Assembly: GCA_024138025.1 (NCBI GenBank)
Contig: JAMXBD010000969.1
Coordinates: 436,501-500,500, forward strand
Length of the DNA: 64,000 nt
Direction: 5' to 3'
From: Combretum micranthum
Lineage: Eukaryota > Streptophyta > Magnoliopsida > Myrtales > Combretaceae
Position 1 is the first letter of the stretch; each line of letters opens with the position of its first letter. Under the pieces are notes generated by a model, which was given only the letters and a program-made list of their open reading frames with translations, did no database searches and was not told the origin of the DNA. Positions 1 through 11,825 of this stretch are shown here, one piece after another. Both the position numbers and the translations under genes were made by a program.

Positions 1-28
1 TAACATTGATCTGTACTTATAACTACAG

Positions 29-679
29 GCAGGAACTCAATTTTGGGATGAGAAAATGGATAAAGAGCTTGCTGAAGGCCGGCTGAGCGGTACTACATTT
101 GATAGGTGACTACAACCTTAATTTTTCGTTTTTGTGTTTTATGAAGTGCAATGATATGATTTGTGCAATGTATGCAGCCAATTTATCTTCATTGTGTCTG
201 GCTCATTTAGGCCTAAAAACCTTGGCACATCCTGAGTGCTTATTCAATTGGATATTTTTTTAGCATGTGATCTTCTACCAAATCCTGATCAATTGTAACA
301 ACTCAGGTATTGTATGGTGCTTTTTGCTGGCATTGCAGCGGAGGCTCTTGTTTATGGCAATGCTGAAGGTGGAGAGAATGATGAGAATTTATTTAGGAGC
401 CTCTGTGTTCTTCTGGATCCCCCGTTCTCCATCACACAGGTGGTTGTTGTTGTTGAATAATTCTAATTTGGTTAGAGAAAGATATTGCAAGATCTTAATT
501 CTATTTCGTTTCTGTTGAAACAGATGTCGAATCAGGCACGGTGGTCAGTTCTGCAATCCTATAACCTACTCAAGTGGCATAAGGATGCCCATAGGGCTGC
601 CCTGAGAGCTCTGGAAAGTGGTGGCAGTCTGAGTATGGTAATCAGGGAAATTGAAGAAGCCTTATCCGCCAAAAAATAA
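29..679 (+). CDS. Chloroplast FtsH/M41-peptidase-like protein, C-terminal exons (partial)
   Basis: Three exons are visible: 29-105, 307-439 and 524-679 (stop TAA). Introns follow GT-AG (donor at 106, acceptor before 307; donor at 440, acceptor before 524). The spliced frame is open and contains FAGIAAEALVYG, then GGENDENLFRSL, then MSNQARWSVLQSYNLLKWH, ending IEEALSAKK. This order resembles the C-terminal part of the FtsH M41 peptidase domain (GxxAAEE..FG, then xNDLxxAT, then a helical tail). It also matches my memory of a conserved plant chloroplast protein related to FtsH but lacking the AAA module. Any catalytic HExxH motif would lie upstream of the window, so activity cannot be judged. 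The 5' end is cut off by the window edge; the first base shown lies in an intron. The exon structure is clear; the family name is an inference. Confidence 0.8.
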
Positions 680-1757
680 AAAAGAGGAATAAGCACTAGG
701 TGGTCAAACATTACTAATGCATTGCCCATGTTATTGATGCATTGGCCTTGCCTGGTTGAGTCTAAAAGTGATGAATGGTGGGACAGAAGGATGGTGTTTT
801 TAATGCTATCAGGATCAGCATGTAAAGTTGAAGAATGCATCTTTGGGGTCAAATGAAGAGCATCAATCTGTGCTTTCTGCATGACTAGCAGTATCAGTTA
901 TAGTTGAAATATTAAAGATGCTGAAAATTTAGGACTTTATATGATCTAAAGCAATACAGGACTTCGAAAATTTGGAACGCAATGTTTTCATCATGGCATT
1001 CCCATAGTCTCACTACAGCGTAGGGCATTTTCCTTTTGAGTACTCAGTAAGGTTGCATGAAGTTGAGGTATGAGATTGGAAGAATATATAAATTGTAGTA
1101 TTGCCTATAGACAGTACTTGTCTTGCTGCTTAATTCACATCAATATAGTTAAGGAGTGCCTTCTATCTGCGTTTTTAACAGAAACTAACACAAATGGCTT
1201 TTCTTTATAGCTATTAACATTTAAACTTTTGAGTCTGGTAAAGGAATTATATTGTTAATTGATGTTAATGAGGAATAAACACTTGGTTTTGTTAGTGAGT
1301 GGCCTATATGCACCTGTTGAGTAAATGGAAAGAGGTGCAATTTTATAATCACTGTTTATAGTATTCATGAGAAAGAGCCCCTTGCATAAGTGTGTGAACT
1401 GTGAAGTTTCTAAGTCTGTGTAGGTATATTGCTTGTATTATCTACCTTACCACTCTTCTCATTCAAGAAATTAGGATGGCCAGTGTCCCATGGATCTCTA
1501 TCTGTTATGTTTTTCCTACAATCTTGAAAGCCGGCTCCCATTCTGGCCTCCTTTGGTTGTTGATTAGGAAATTCTTCTAATACTTATTTGATTATGGTGC
1601 CTTTTCATTCATCTTGTGTAGTGTCTATTGTTGAAACAAATTGTGTTTTCTCAGATATTCTGGTTAATTGCATGAGATTGGGTATAAACATCTTCAAATT
1701 CAAATTCAAATTCATGTCATGCTACCTAGAGTGATGATTGTTTTCACATTTTTGCAG
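680..1757 (+). other. 3' UTR and spacer between the M41-like gene and the Iojap-like gene
   Basis: About 1.1 kb without a convincing coding exon. The first part is presumably 3' UTR of the upstream gene; an AATAAA-like signal lies at about 1273. I searched this stretch for the missing first exon (transit peptide) of the Iojap-like gene and found no suitable open frame. The final bases form a polypyrimidine tract and the AG acceptor of the first visible Iojap exon. Confidence 0.5.
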
Positions 1758-2522
1758 TTGCTGTAGCAATGGCCAAGGTTGCTAGTGAGGTAAAGGCTGG
1801 AGATATTAAAGTCCTTTTTGTGAAGCCTCTTGTGTACTGGACACGTTTCTTTATCATTGCAACAGCATTTTCGCGCCCTCAAATTGATGCCATCGGGTAT
1901 GAACTACTAATTAGATTAAGAATCATTGTGCGTAGATGAGTAGGAAATAAAATCCAGTTTCATTGCTGACTACATCCATTTGTTGAGTTTAGGTCCAGAA
2001 TAAGAGATCTTGCAGAGAAGAAGTATGGGAGGGTTCCATCTGGGGATTCAAAACCGAACTCATGGACTCTCTTGGATTTTGGTATGTATTTAAGGGAGAC
2101 TCAAGTTTTAGGTTCTTTTCTTGTATTGGTTTCTTTTGTTCTGCTTGTTGCTTCGTATAATCCAAGGGATTTCTCATTGTCTCATATCATCTTCTAGGGA
2201 CGGACTGTCCTATCTCTTCCATTCATATTTTCCGTGCAGTCTTTTGGATCAAACTGGGATGATGCATTGAATGTTTATATTTTTTAAGAACTCTATTGCG
2301 GATAATATAGATGATCTTTATTTCAGGTGACGTAGTTGTCCACATATTTCTTCCTCAGCAGCGAGCTTTCTACAATTAGAAGAATTTTATGGCAATGCTA
2401 CTCCTATTGAGTTGCCTTTTGAAAACCAACCACCATTCCGTCTTCACCATAAATTTTTTGTTAATTGGAGAATCCAAAGCATGTGCCTACCCACGATGGA
2501 GAACAAAAAGTCTCATCCATGA
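1758..2522 (+). pseudogene. Iojap/RsfS-like chloroplast ribosome silencing factor, 5'-incomplete and frameshifted
   Basis: Exons 1758-1896, 1993-2081 and 2327 onward join in frame through GT-AG introns. They encode VAMAKVASEVKAGDIKVL, VYWTRFFIIATAFSRPQ, IRDLAEKKYGR and GDVVVHIFLPQQRAFYN, the typical core of plastid Iojap proteins of the RsfS family. RsfS binds ribosomal protein L14 (uL14) and blocks joining of the ribosomal subunits. Two defects are visible. No exon for the transit peptide and N-terminus occurs between the upstream gene and 1758. The frame also stops at TAG 2377-2379, exactly where the family continues LEEFYGN; that conserved tail is intact one base out of frame and runs to a TGA at 2520-2522, with about 28 residues beyond the usual FR(S) end. 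It may be a 5'-truncated duplicate, or a working gene damaged by a sequencing deletion in an A/T run. Confidence 0.7.
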
Positions 2523-4735
2523 TCTGCTCCTGGACAAACTGAACCGTGGAACCTGATCAGGAATTTTCATGGTTAATTAATTTGCCTGGACTTGTATCAG
2601 CTTTCAAATCACGAAAGCAGTGAGGGTATGCTATCCGATTGACAGGTTTTGTAGCAAGTACCATTATTCACCTGTTTGAAATTGTAAAATTATAAATTCA
2701 TGAGCGCATATCTTTCTCTCACTTCTGCAAAAGCGCTATGGAAATTTTGCTTTCATCTTAGCTGATGGTGAATTGGTGATTGTCCCTGTAATTCAAAACA
2801 AAGCCAATTCTATCCCCCTTTCCCATGAGTTTATTAGGCATCTGTTCTAGTTATTTTTTCCCTCATGATGGGGTTCTTTGTAATTCAAACTTTAAATCAT
2901 CTACAATACCATCTACATTATTCTGTTCGAGAGCTGCTCATCCTAGTAACTGTTACTAGACGCCAAGAGGATGGAAAGCAAGTACCTTAAACAAGCATGA
3001 TAGGGTCTATGGCTAGGATTTTTTTTTTTTTTTCTTGATGATATAGACTTTTTTTTAATTTTTTAATAAATTATTTATTAAAAAATACATATAAATAAAA
3101 AAAATTAGCAGTTATAAATCAAATATATATGTCAAATATATTTATATATATTCCAATAGAGATATAAATATAAATAGAAAACAGATCATTCAAAAAAAAA
3201 TTTCCTACAGTTGTCAAGTTAGAGAGCAATTTAGGAAACAGCTATACCTCACCACTGGTAGTTACTTTTTATTTTTTTTCTTTGGCAACGACATCAGTCT
3301 TTTTGAGTTAAGCTCTTGTCAGACCAACCTCAGGATTAGACGTCAATTTCACCTTTATTTTAACTACGATAAAAAGGTTGAAAAAAAAAATTCCAGCATA
3401 AAGACCGTAGGCGTTGAGGTTCATAAGAAGATAATGACAATTCGATTTAGCCTTACTTTTTATTTATTTTATTATATTTGTTCATAGCCTTCAAAACGGA
3501 CTTATTTAAATAAGAAATATTGCCATTGCCGATTGGCAAACTCATACGGAAAGCTAGAGTTCAGCAGAACTCCCACTCAAGTTTTTCTGGTAAAGCTGAT
3601 ATCAGAGGAACAACAAATGTATTCCTCAACTTTAATAATGTACAGTATCATGGGCTAAGATTAGAGGGACTCAATCGTCAGAGGAACCGCCAACCGTGAA
3701 CTTCCAAGCAATGGTACAGTACTGAAGCTTATATTAGTAGAACTCATCAGAAAGAGGCAGCCAATGCACCGGGGAGGACTTAAGTTACCCCTCTCTATTG
3801 GAATACAAGCTGAAAAGGAGGGCTGGCTATCAATCTGTTCAACTGAAAAATTCTAAGCTGGTGTAATTTAACATAACCCTAAATGCTCCATGCAGTGTTG
3901 TGCTAGGCCTGTGTCACGTCATGTCAAACCAGGTCCTACTCAGGGCAAACTCAACTCGTCAAGGGAAGGGATGAACCAAGTCCGATGAGCATTCTTCAGT
4001 GGCTGACAAGAGGCATGCTCCTGAAAAGTACCAGATTGCTCAAATGGCACAGTGAAAGACCGCACAAAGAAGGCTGCAAAGCAAGACATTTATCATGGGA
4101 TATAAGGTTCTCAAGGAAGAGCACCACCATTTCTTGTATTGCGGTGGTGATATTGCTCTTCATCAAGTGAAATACCATCTCATTTCCTGAGCAAATATTG
4201 CAGACAATCGATTCCTGCAGACATGACAGCCAAAGTATACTCAGAGATATAGAAATAGAAGGATAATCAAATGTAAGATAGGACTGGTACAAGACCACAG
4301 CTCTCATCAAGTTGCAGTCAATGATGATATGTAAGGCCCTTTTCGTAATAGTGAGGATATATTGACAGAAAATTTCACAAGGAAAACACATCGACATCAA
4401 AGATACTGTAACACTATCATGAGCAATATACCGATTGCAAACTGATAGGGATACATCACAGTTGACACAATTTCAAAGGACAATACATCAACAGCAAAGA
4501 TATAAGAACACCATCACATGCAACAATAGCATATACAATAGCTCATGAAGCCATACTCTCGTTACATGGACATACACATATAACCTACTTCATCCAACAA
4601 AGTTGGACAACATGCAGGGCCCAAACCTGCTCTTGGCCTCAACAAAGAATGGCCCGTATAAGACTTGATGTTTCATAAGAAATTTATTTTGAATTTATCA
4701 TTTCAAAAAGGTTGATTTGAAAAGTTATATTCCAG
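2523..4735. other. Spacer between convergent genes, AT-rich
   Basis: No convincing coding potential. It contains poly-T and poly-A runs (about 3018-3035 and 3370-3390) and A/T-rich DNA at 3050-3200. It lies between the 3' ends of the Iojap-like gene (+) and the oxygenase-like gene (-). The open frames around 3985-4400 on both strands have low-complexity composition and no recognisable domain. Confidence 0.5.
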
Positions 4736-4736
4736 T

Positions 4737-4742
4737 TTTATT
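4737..4742 (-). terminator. Polyadenylation signal AATAAA of the oxygenase-like gene
   Basis: Reads AATAAA on the minus strand, about 130 nt beyond the last splice acceptor (4874-4876). Transcript cleavage would be expected near 4710-4720. Confidence 0.45.
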
Positions 4743-4871
4743 ACCTCTGTTACCGGGAGTATATAGTGAATTCCACATAGTTGTCAGTGTCCTTTTAATG
4801 GGAAGAGAAAACTTAGATAACAACTAATCCCTTAGAATTTCCAACTCTTCCTGAACTGTTCAAGCAGACGG

Positions 4872-7179
4872 TTCTGAAATTGGGAAGGGATTACAGTTAC
4901 AATTAGTCCTCATACTTTGATCCTCAACACAGGCTACAAGGGAATCAGCAGTCATACCAAAGTTCATGCAGAATTGAGAACTAAAGTATGAGAACTATAA
5001 AACTTAAGGAGGTACTTACAGTTGCAATTAGCTGGGTGTAAGCTGCTCTGTCCAGGTTCTGTTAAACTCAGCTCAGTATCATGACTTGCAGTCCAGCCAG
5101 GTTCATATGCTTTAAGAAATTCAACCTTTGCTTTATTTGGTAAATCATGGGGATGGACAAATGGGACTCCCGGCGGCCACCCAATCTCCATTCTTATAGA
5201 TGCACAAGGGCTATCCAGCGAGTGGATATGATTCTCGCATTCTTTCAGGTTGCAGAACCTTAACTTGATGCCCCTCTTATCTGCGATCTCCTGGACTCTC
5301 TCCTTCAAAACCCTTTGAGCTTCAAGGCGCAATCTTTTTGAAGGTGGAAGTGGTTTGAGTTTTGAGTTATTTTTTCTCCTCTTTGCTAAGGGTTTCATTG
5401 ATCCTGTACCAGCATTTCATCGATCCAACGACCTGCTGTTATAAGCTTCTCACTAAGAGCTACTCACATAAAAGAGGAGCAGAACAGATCTCGAGATTAA
5501 GGGTTATTTGTAATCAAAGGATAAACAATTTTAATGTGACACTGCACCATTCAACTGGGGTAAAGGTGAATTAATCCTCAATTTTCTTTAGTTATGCTAA
5601 ACATGCTTAGTCCACACAAGATGATGCACAGGACAGTCACTACAGCAATCAGATAATTCTTCATTCTTGTGAAGAAGATAAGATGCTATCCATATCAATA
5701 TACAAGCGCAAAGTAGCAGATTCAGGAACCTTTAAGCACTGTCAGCTCTTTTCTCCTCCTAGATGCAATATTATGTCATTAATGCATAAAGCAAGTTTAC
5801 AATTTATTAAGAACCATGTGCCTATTTTATTTTTGCATTTTCATTATTACCATGATCTGCTTATTACACCCAATAAAAGCAAGATCCTCATTGTTTACGT
5901 TACTTCATATTTACACTAACTGATAAGAAAATATAGATCAGCTGCATGAGGAGAGGCCACCAAAGAGGAGAAAGAAACTCAACTTATCAGCTAACTGAAA
6001 TGAGAAAATATAGATCAGCTACACAGAGAGAAATCATGAAGGAGGGAAAAAGACTCATCTTATCAGCTTAATCACAGCATATAGGAGTGCCACAGACATA
6101 ATAATTTGAGCAATGATGAGTATTTAAAGATTCTTACCGTCTTGAGTTGATGTATAATTAAAACTTTGCAAACCATTTCTGCTCAAGAGCTGATCAGTCG
6201 AGTGGGATCTCTGCATAAAATCATCTACAGGAACTGGAAGCTGAAACTGAGACTCAACCCCATAACCAGCTGCTCTCATCTCAGAGCAACTAAGATTGGT
6301 CATGGATTTTGGCATTAGTTTAAAAGCTAAAGAACAGCGACCATGCATATTGGGAGCAATGTTGGTAATCTCAGTTTTCAGGAGAGCAGGGTTCACATAA
6401 CCAGCAGTTGCCTGATACAATGCCAGCCCAGGAAAAACTATCACTTCTTGAGGACCAAGATCTCCATCCACAAGTACCCACCGACCTTGAAAGTCTCTTA
6501 CTTGTAAACCAGCTTTGTCTGATTTAACAAGAGTAATTAAGCTTTTATCAATTTGGTGATCATTTTCCTGAAACATAAGCAACTGGGCATCATCCTGAGT
6601 GGATAAATTATGATGGTGAGCTCCTTGAAATGATGGCCTTGCATGACAGCAGACCGACAATACTGAAGATGATATTTCCCGGTTCCGCAAAGGGACATTG
6701 TCGAGGATATCAGAAAATGGACAACTGCGCAAATTTAAATAGAAGCTTACAGCATCTAGTATATCCCTTGCTGCCTTACCAAGGAGAGAAAATATGTCAG
6801 GCAAGCCAGCTGGAAGCAACTCCATCCCAGTAGGCTGTGTAGGTGTCAAACCTGGTCTGTAATCATACGTTTCCTGCCAAGCTTGAGGATCGGCATAATA
6901 GCCTGATGTCTTGCACCACTCGCGAGAATCGTTGCTCTGAACCAGATCACTTGGAGGATAGGAAGGTCTTTGGTGGAAATAGAGGCGTGCTGAATCTAAA
7001 CCTGAGCGGAGAAGAGCACCATCGGATGTTGAAAACTGGATGATTGCAGCCGAATATTGAGCAAGGGATTGGGACAAAGTGGAGACAGAGTATTTGTAAG
7101 AATCACAAGGAAGGCCTTCAGAGGGTACAAGATCAGCAAGCTTTACGCGACCCAAAGATGGCAGGCCATTGCCTGCCAT
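4872..7179 (-). CDS. Plant 2-oxoglutarate/Fe(II)-oxygenase-fold protein, 475 aa
   Basis: Coding exons on the minus strand are 7179-6138, 5403-5020 and 4873-4872; together they make 475 codons plus stop. Residues 1-330 resemble the isopenicillin-N-synthase/2OG dioxygenase fold: a helical N-terminal part (VKLADLVPSEGLP, SQYSAAIIQF-like), SSSVLSVCCHARPSFQG, then DHQIDKSLITLV, AGLQVRDFQGRWVLV, PGLALYQATAGY and GRCSLAFKLMP. The usual HxD metal site reads QID (residues 209-211) and no His sits at the usual distal position, although an R-x-S 2OG-binding pair is present (281-283). Residues 351-385 are very basic (KRRK, PPSKRLRLEAQRVLKERV), suggesting nuclear targeting. I chose ATG 7179 because the acceptor at 7189-7191 lies just upstream and the residues after it fit the family start. 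The TAA stop is split by the last intron. I recall close plant homologues annotated as 2OG-Fe(II) oxygenase superfamily; the substrate is unknown. Confidence 0.85.
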
Positions 7180-7188
7180 GAATTTTTC

Positions 7189-9730
7189 CTGCCAAATTAA
7201 AAAATTCAAGTCAAATACAATATTCACAACATATTTCTAGAGAGAAGTTATTATGATTGCTGGTGAAGGCATGTGCTTTAATTGCTAAATATATTGCACT
7301 AACATGAGTTCTTTTATCAGATTGACCAAAATGGATATTGATAAACTTAAAGCATTTTTCTGCGCATTGTTTTACTTGCATAAATGAACAGCTATGCAAG
7401 TTAGATAATGCAGGGAAAGACCCATTCAGTCTCTACTTCCCTTCTTTGTTATGGTTGGATGTTGGTGGGCACTAGTCCACCATCAAACTGCTTCCACAAG
7501 TTAGATGTTTACTTCATCTGGTCAGCTGGTGTGCTCCTTTATTTACTTTCAGGAGATTTAGAAGGGAGGGGGAGGGGGAGGAATATCATACATCCATCAA
7601 GGGTTGGGAACGGTTCACGCAGCTATTTATGTTTAATAAAAAGTACACAAAAATACTAGAAACAAGAGTAGACTTCAACTAAGCCTAGAGTAAGCTAGAA
7701 CTTGGTTGGCTAGTGTTTGAGCACAGTTGAGGGAGTTGGTTCCCAAGATGCACCTAATCTTGGGTTCTCCATATACAATAGACTGTAACTGCTAGGGAAG
7801 ATTTCCATGACTTAATTTGCACACTTTTTGAACCAGCTAAAGCTACCAGGGCAGTTGTAACTCCTTGCCATGTTTGATAGGAAGTTGGGCACATTAAAAC
7901 TTCACACATAAACTTAAACCTGTAACATGTAAAGGGAATTAAAGAAAAGGTGTAAATGGTCTTCAAGGCCTCAAAAGTATAGGTAACAGGCACCCTTATT
8001 TGCAAATACCCATGCAACCATTGTGTCTAAGGTCTAAAGTTTTCAAAGCCATACTAACCAAAATAAGAAAGCATGCCTAAGAAATATGCTCTGATCCCAC
8101 ACTAATTCATGCCAAGGAACAAAAGAGGAGATTGGAGCAAGAATTTGTAACTGCTTTTAATAAAATAACCCCCCGATTGAGAAGGAACTTATTTTTATAC
8201 ATTGGCTTATTGAGTTTCATGAGCTCAATCCTTTCATGAGCTCAATCCATCACCATCCATCAAAGAGCACAGTCTCGCATTGCAAGCCAGTGTTGGCTAT
8301 TTTGCAAGAGTTATGGAGTAAAGGTCCTATTGGTAGCCAAAAACTATGTAGTTACAGAAACTTCAGTAAACCAAGCATGATTGACATGACAAATTGATGT
8401 AGCAAAGGATCATTCTAGCCACAAGTGATGGTAGTGAAAAGATAATTCCCAGCCTAGGAGTTCCGAAGTTCTCCATCAAAAATAAGCATGCCAATTGAGG
8501 ATTATTTGGAGATTTTGAGAGAGAAGAAGTAATAAAGTAGGAGATGGAGGAGAAAGGGCATGAGATGCTCAGGCACATTTACCTTTAAATTGTGGCCCAG
8601 TAAGATCAATCAAACAACAACTGAGAGTGACTTTCATCTCCAGTTTGACAATGGTAACCAAAGGTAGAACTTGTTAATCCCTCCTGAGAAGGCTTGCCTA
8701 GAGTGCAGAGTTTTTACCATTCCAAGCTAGCAATTAAATGAAATAGCATGTCAACAAGATTTTAGCACTCCAAAATACTCTGTCGGAACAACTCTAGTCT
8801 TGGAAGAACGAATTTGTTCGCAAGCACCCTTTGTAGAGGCAACCAGAAGAAGAAGACTAATTAATCAGGCCCAAAAGGACCTGTAGAAATATTGGATGGG
8901 ATTTGAAAAAGTTTTGACAAACAATCACCTTGGGGGAGAAACCAATTTTCACAATCCATAATAGAATAGTACTTTTCATCTAATTTTGCATGTTACTATT
9001 TAATGCGTTTGCTTAGTACTTTTCAGATCATACTTATTTACATAAAGTAATAGCAACTCATGTAAATTAACTAATGAGTCATCATTATTTGTTATCTTTT
9101 GGTAATAACTATGTCATGAATATTCGTGTAGATCTACTCAGGAAAAAAAAAAAAAAAAAAAGGGTGCTAGAATGTCTTGTAATCTTGTTTGTCGAAAGCT
9201 CTTTCCTTATCCATGGGGGAAACAATTGCTTTGAATACAATCCAGCATAGCACATGAAGTGAGTCAAGGCATGACATTAAAAAGTTGCCAGATAAGGCAG
9301 CTTTAAATAATAGCACACGGCGTTAAAGCTCAAAGTGCCACACTCCACACCAATTATTGCTATTACCTGCTCAGATATTAATTTAAAAAAAAAAAAAATC
9401 CAACTTTGACTACATGTCATGTCACATATTTCTCATCACCTACAGCATAGCTTGAAAGAACTAATTGTCCAGGAACTCTAATATGTGTTTATAATTGGTG
9501 AATCCATAAAGTGAAATCGTGCCCTCGCTTGTTTTTAATTCTTACAAACATATAAATGGCTAACGATTTTGATCGGTCAGCTTTGTGACATCCGATTGAT
9601 TTTATAATTACAATCATCATCATCATCATCATAATCAAAGTTAATAAGTGTGTGCCTGTGTAGATTAGCGCGTGTGTATGTGTGTGAGAGAGAGAGACAG
9701 AGAGAGAGAGGTCAGGTGTATTCCTTTTAC
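7189..9730 (-). other. First intron (in the 5' UTR) of the oxygenase-like gene
   Basis: The minus strand shows a donor after 9731 (CATCAG|GTAAAAGG) and an acceptor at 7189-7191, ten bases before the start codon. The interval of about 2.5 kb has no convincing coding sequence. It holds a G-rich purine tract (7560-7583), poly-A runs (9142-9161, 9386-9398), an (ATC)n run and a (GT)n(GA)n microsatellite next to the donor. Long leader introns of this type often raise expression in plants; that is general knowledge and is not shown here. Confidence 0.6.
9613..9711. repeat. Microsatellites (ATC)n and (GT)n(GA)n
   Basis: An (ATC)n tract lies at 9613-9632 and a GTGTGT...GAGAGAGAGAGACAGAGAGAGAGAG-type tract at about 9669-9711. 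Both are in the first intron of the oxygenase-like gene; the second ends 20 bases from the splice donor. Confidence 0.9.
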
Positions 9731-9800
9731 CTGATGTTCTCGGCCTTCAGTTACAGCTTCTAAGGAAGCAGGAACAGAGCAGAATTAGGGTTTGGTGTTT
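9731..9800 (-). other. 5' UTR exon of the oxygenase-like gene (approximate start)
   Basis: The donor side at 9731 is clear. The transcription start is not determined; about 9800 is a guess based on a telo-box (AAACCCTAA, minus strand, 9785-9793), which in plants commonly sits close to transcription starts. Confidence 0.5.
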
Positions 9801-9940
9801 TTAGTTTGCTGGCGGTGGCGGGAACTGAGAGTATCTTAATAATAGGACATGAAGAGAGAGACGCCCATGTCCCTCCCAGTTCTGCGTTTCGGTTTATTTG
9901 TTTCCGTTTCCTCCCCCTCACGGTCCTTCCCCCTCACGGT
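9785..9940 (-). promoter_or_regulatory. Promoter region: telo-box and 15-16 bp direct repeat
   Basis: The minus strand carries AAACCCTAA at 9793-9785. Further upstream, a direct repeat of a CCT(T)CCCCCTCACGGT unit occurs at 9910-9924 and 9925-9940 (plus-strand reading). No strong TATA box is obvious; the best candidate is the AAATAAA-like stretch near 9895. Function is inferred from position only. Confidence 0.4.
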
Positions 9941-10813
9941 ATGTCATTTGGTTGGGTTAACGAAACAGAAATATTCTTAAAGAAAGTCACAAAAATGTCA
10001 CCAATAAATATAATTAAAAAATAAGTAAGTCCATGCTCGCATTGAAAAAAAAAAAAAACAGTTAAATGCAATTATCTCATACAAAGATTGAAGAAAATAT
10101 AAAATTACAAATTATAAAAACACAAAACAGCATGTTTATAACAAGTAATTTTTTTTTTTTTAATTTTAGGTTGAAACAATCTTAACCATACAAGCTAGTT
10201 GCCTCATTATGGCCATTTTAAATTATTGTTTTCATCATTTTCAAACCGAACCGATATAGATATAATACAGATAAAACCAATATTTTTATTCATAAACTGA
10301 TCAAATCGAATCAATACTGAACGATATCAATCTGATATAAATAAAAAAACTGATAATCCAAATAGACCCTATATTGCTTGAAAATTAATCCTTAGAAAGG
10401 TGTAATAAATGTAATCCCTTCCAAGTCAAAAGTTACATTCATTTAAGCCACCACCAAAAGTTGATTTTGGTTTAATTTTGATATACCTTTTTATATTGTA
10501 CTATTGATATAGTAAAGGCTAATCACATCCGTATCAGTTGAGCAAAAAGAAAAAGTAGTTTGTTTGTTATTACAATGGCAAATTACATCTGTCTCTTCAA
10601 GAAAAATCAGTTTAACTTATCTATTTTTTAGATTAATTTCAATAACTCCATTCTTATTAAATAATGACCATGTGAACACTAACTTATTTGGCAGGAAAAA
10701 AAAAAAAAGAAAAGCCACTAACTTATTTGAAAGAAAAGGTAAGACTAGACGGTATATAATCAAAAAATTAAAACTTATGGTTGAAGAATTGATGTTTTTA
10801 TAATTTTTAACTG
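9941..10813. other. AT-rich intergenic DNA
   Basis: No recognisable gene. It contains several A/T homopolymer runs (10045-10060, 10149-10162, 10696-10711). Nothing else seen. Confidence 0.5.
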
Positions 10814-11079
10814 TACGTTTAGCTCACCAGAATGAAATAAAGTTGGAAAGGAATAGTAATTCTTTATTTTATAGCTAAGGGTATTTTCGAAACGAAATAT
10901 ACTTTCTGGTGATGAATAGCTATTCCTCATACAAAGAGAAGGAATGAGGATTCTTTATATATTCTACATCACATAGAATAGATATTCTTTTGATATAATT
11001 TTTCACAATCCAAAAAAAAAAAATATATTCCACGGGAATAAAGTTACAATATCAATTTCATTCAATTCAACCAAACATA
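10814..11079. mobile_element. MITE-like element, about 266 bp
   Basis: The left end reads TACGTTTAG...GAATGAAAT. The right end, read on the other strand, is TATGTTTGG...GAATGAAAT, giving imperfect terminal inverted repeats of about 25 bp around a non-coding AT-rich interior. This is the usual look of a small hAT- or Harbinger-type MITE. I could not fix a clean target-site duplication, so the superfamily is undecided. Confidence 0.5.
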
Positions 11080-11825
11080 GTATAAGATAATTAACTCAAC
11101 CATTAAGTAAAAAAATCTTTTTAGTGTTTTTTTAATAAGATAGATACACCTCAAAGAAAACTAAGATAAAATTGTGTAAGCATAGTCGTCAAAATTGTTA
11201 GTCAAATATATGCTTCCACTAGTCTATGATTTTATATTTTTTTTAAATTAAAACGGATGCAAAATTGTTTAGGTGCATACTTTAAGTAGAATTGTGAATT
11301 TAGTTGTACAATTCTACATGTTTACGATTTTAATAGTTTTGCATAATTTTATACGACTCTATTAATTCTATACGTTCTAATGAATATTAAAATAGCAATT
11401 TTGACATCTTACGACTCATGAGAAATGAAATAAGTTTTTGATAAATTTCTTAGGATTGATAAGATACAAAGAGAACTTCTGTGGTCCCATTAAAGGGATT
11501 GCTTAATCAGTTATTTAACTATTAAAATAAATATAGTAATTGATATATTACCTATTTGAATGATGTGATGATGATTGGGTATGGATTTGTACCATTAAAT
11601 AGTTATGAGATGATCCCATCAAAATTAGAGTCTGTGGGATTTTTCTGTGACACAAAATACCAATAATAACAATTATTCCCCTCAACTTGAAAGTTAGATT
11701 AACAGGAACTTGGAAATAATCTAACAATCCTTTGGAAAATATTTATAAAAAATATTAAAATTTATTAATAACTTAAAGATGATTACATATCTTAGCATAG
11801 CTCACTCCTCAATAAGTTTTGTTCC

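Noticed and set aside
3985..4400. Overlapping open frames on both strands (61 and 134 codons)
   Set aside because: No recognisable domain, poor composition, no splice context; probably chance frames downstream of the oxygenase-like gene.
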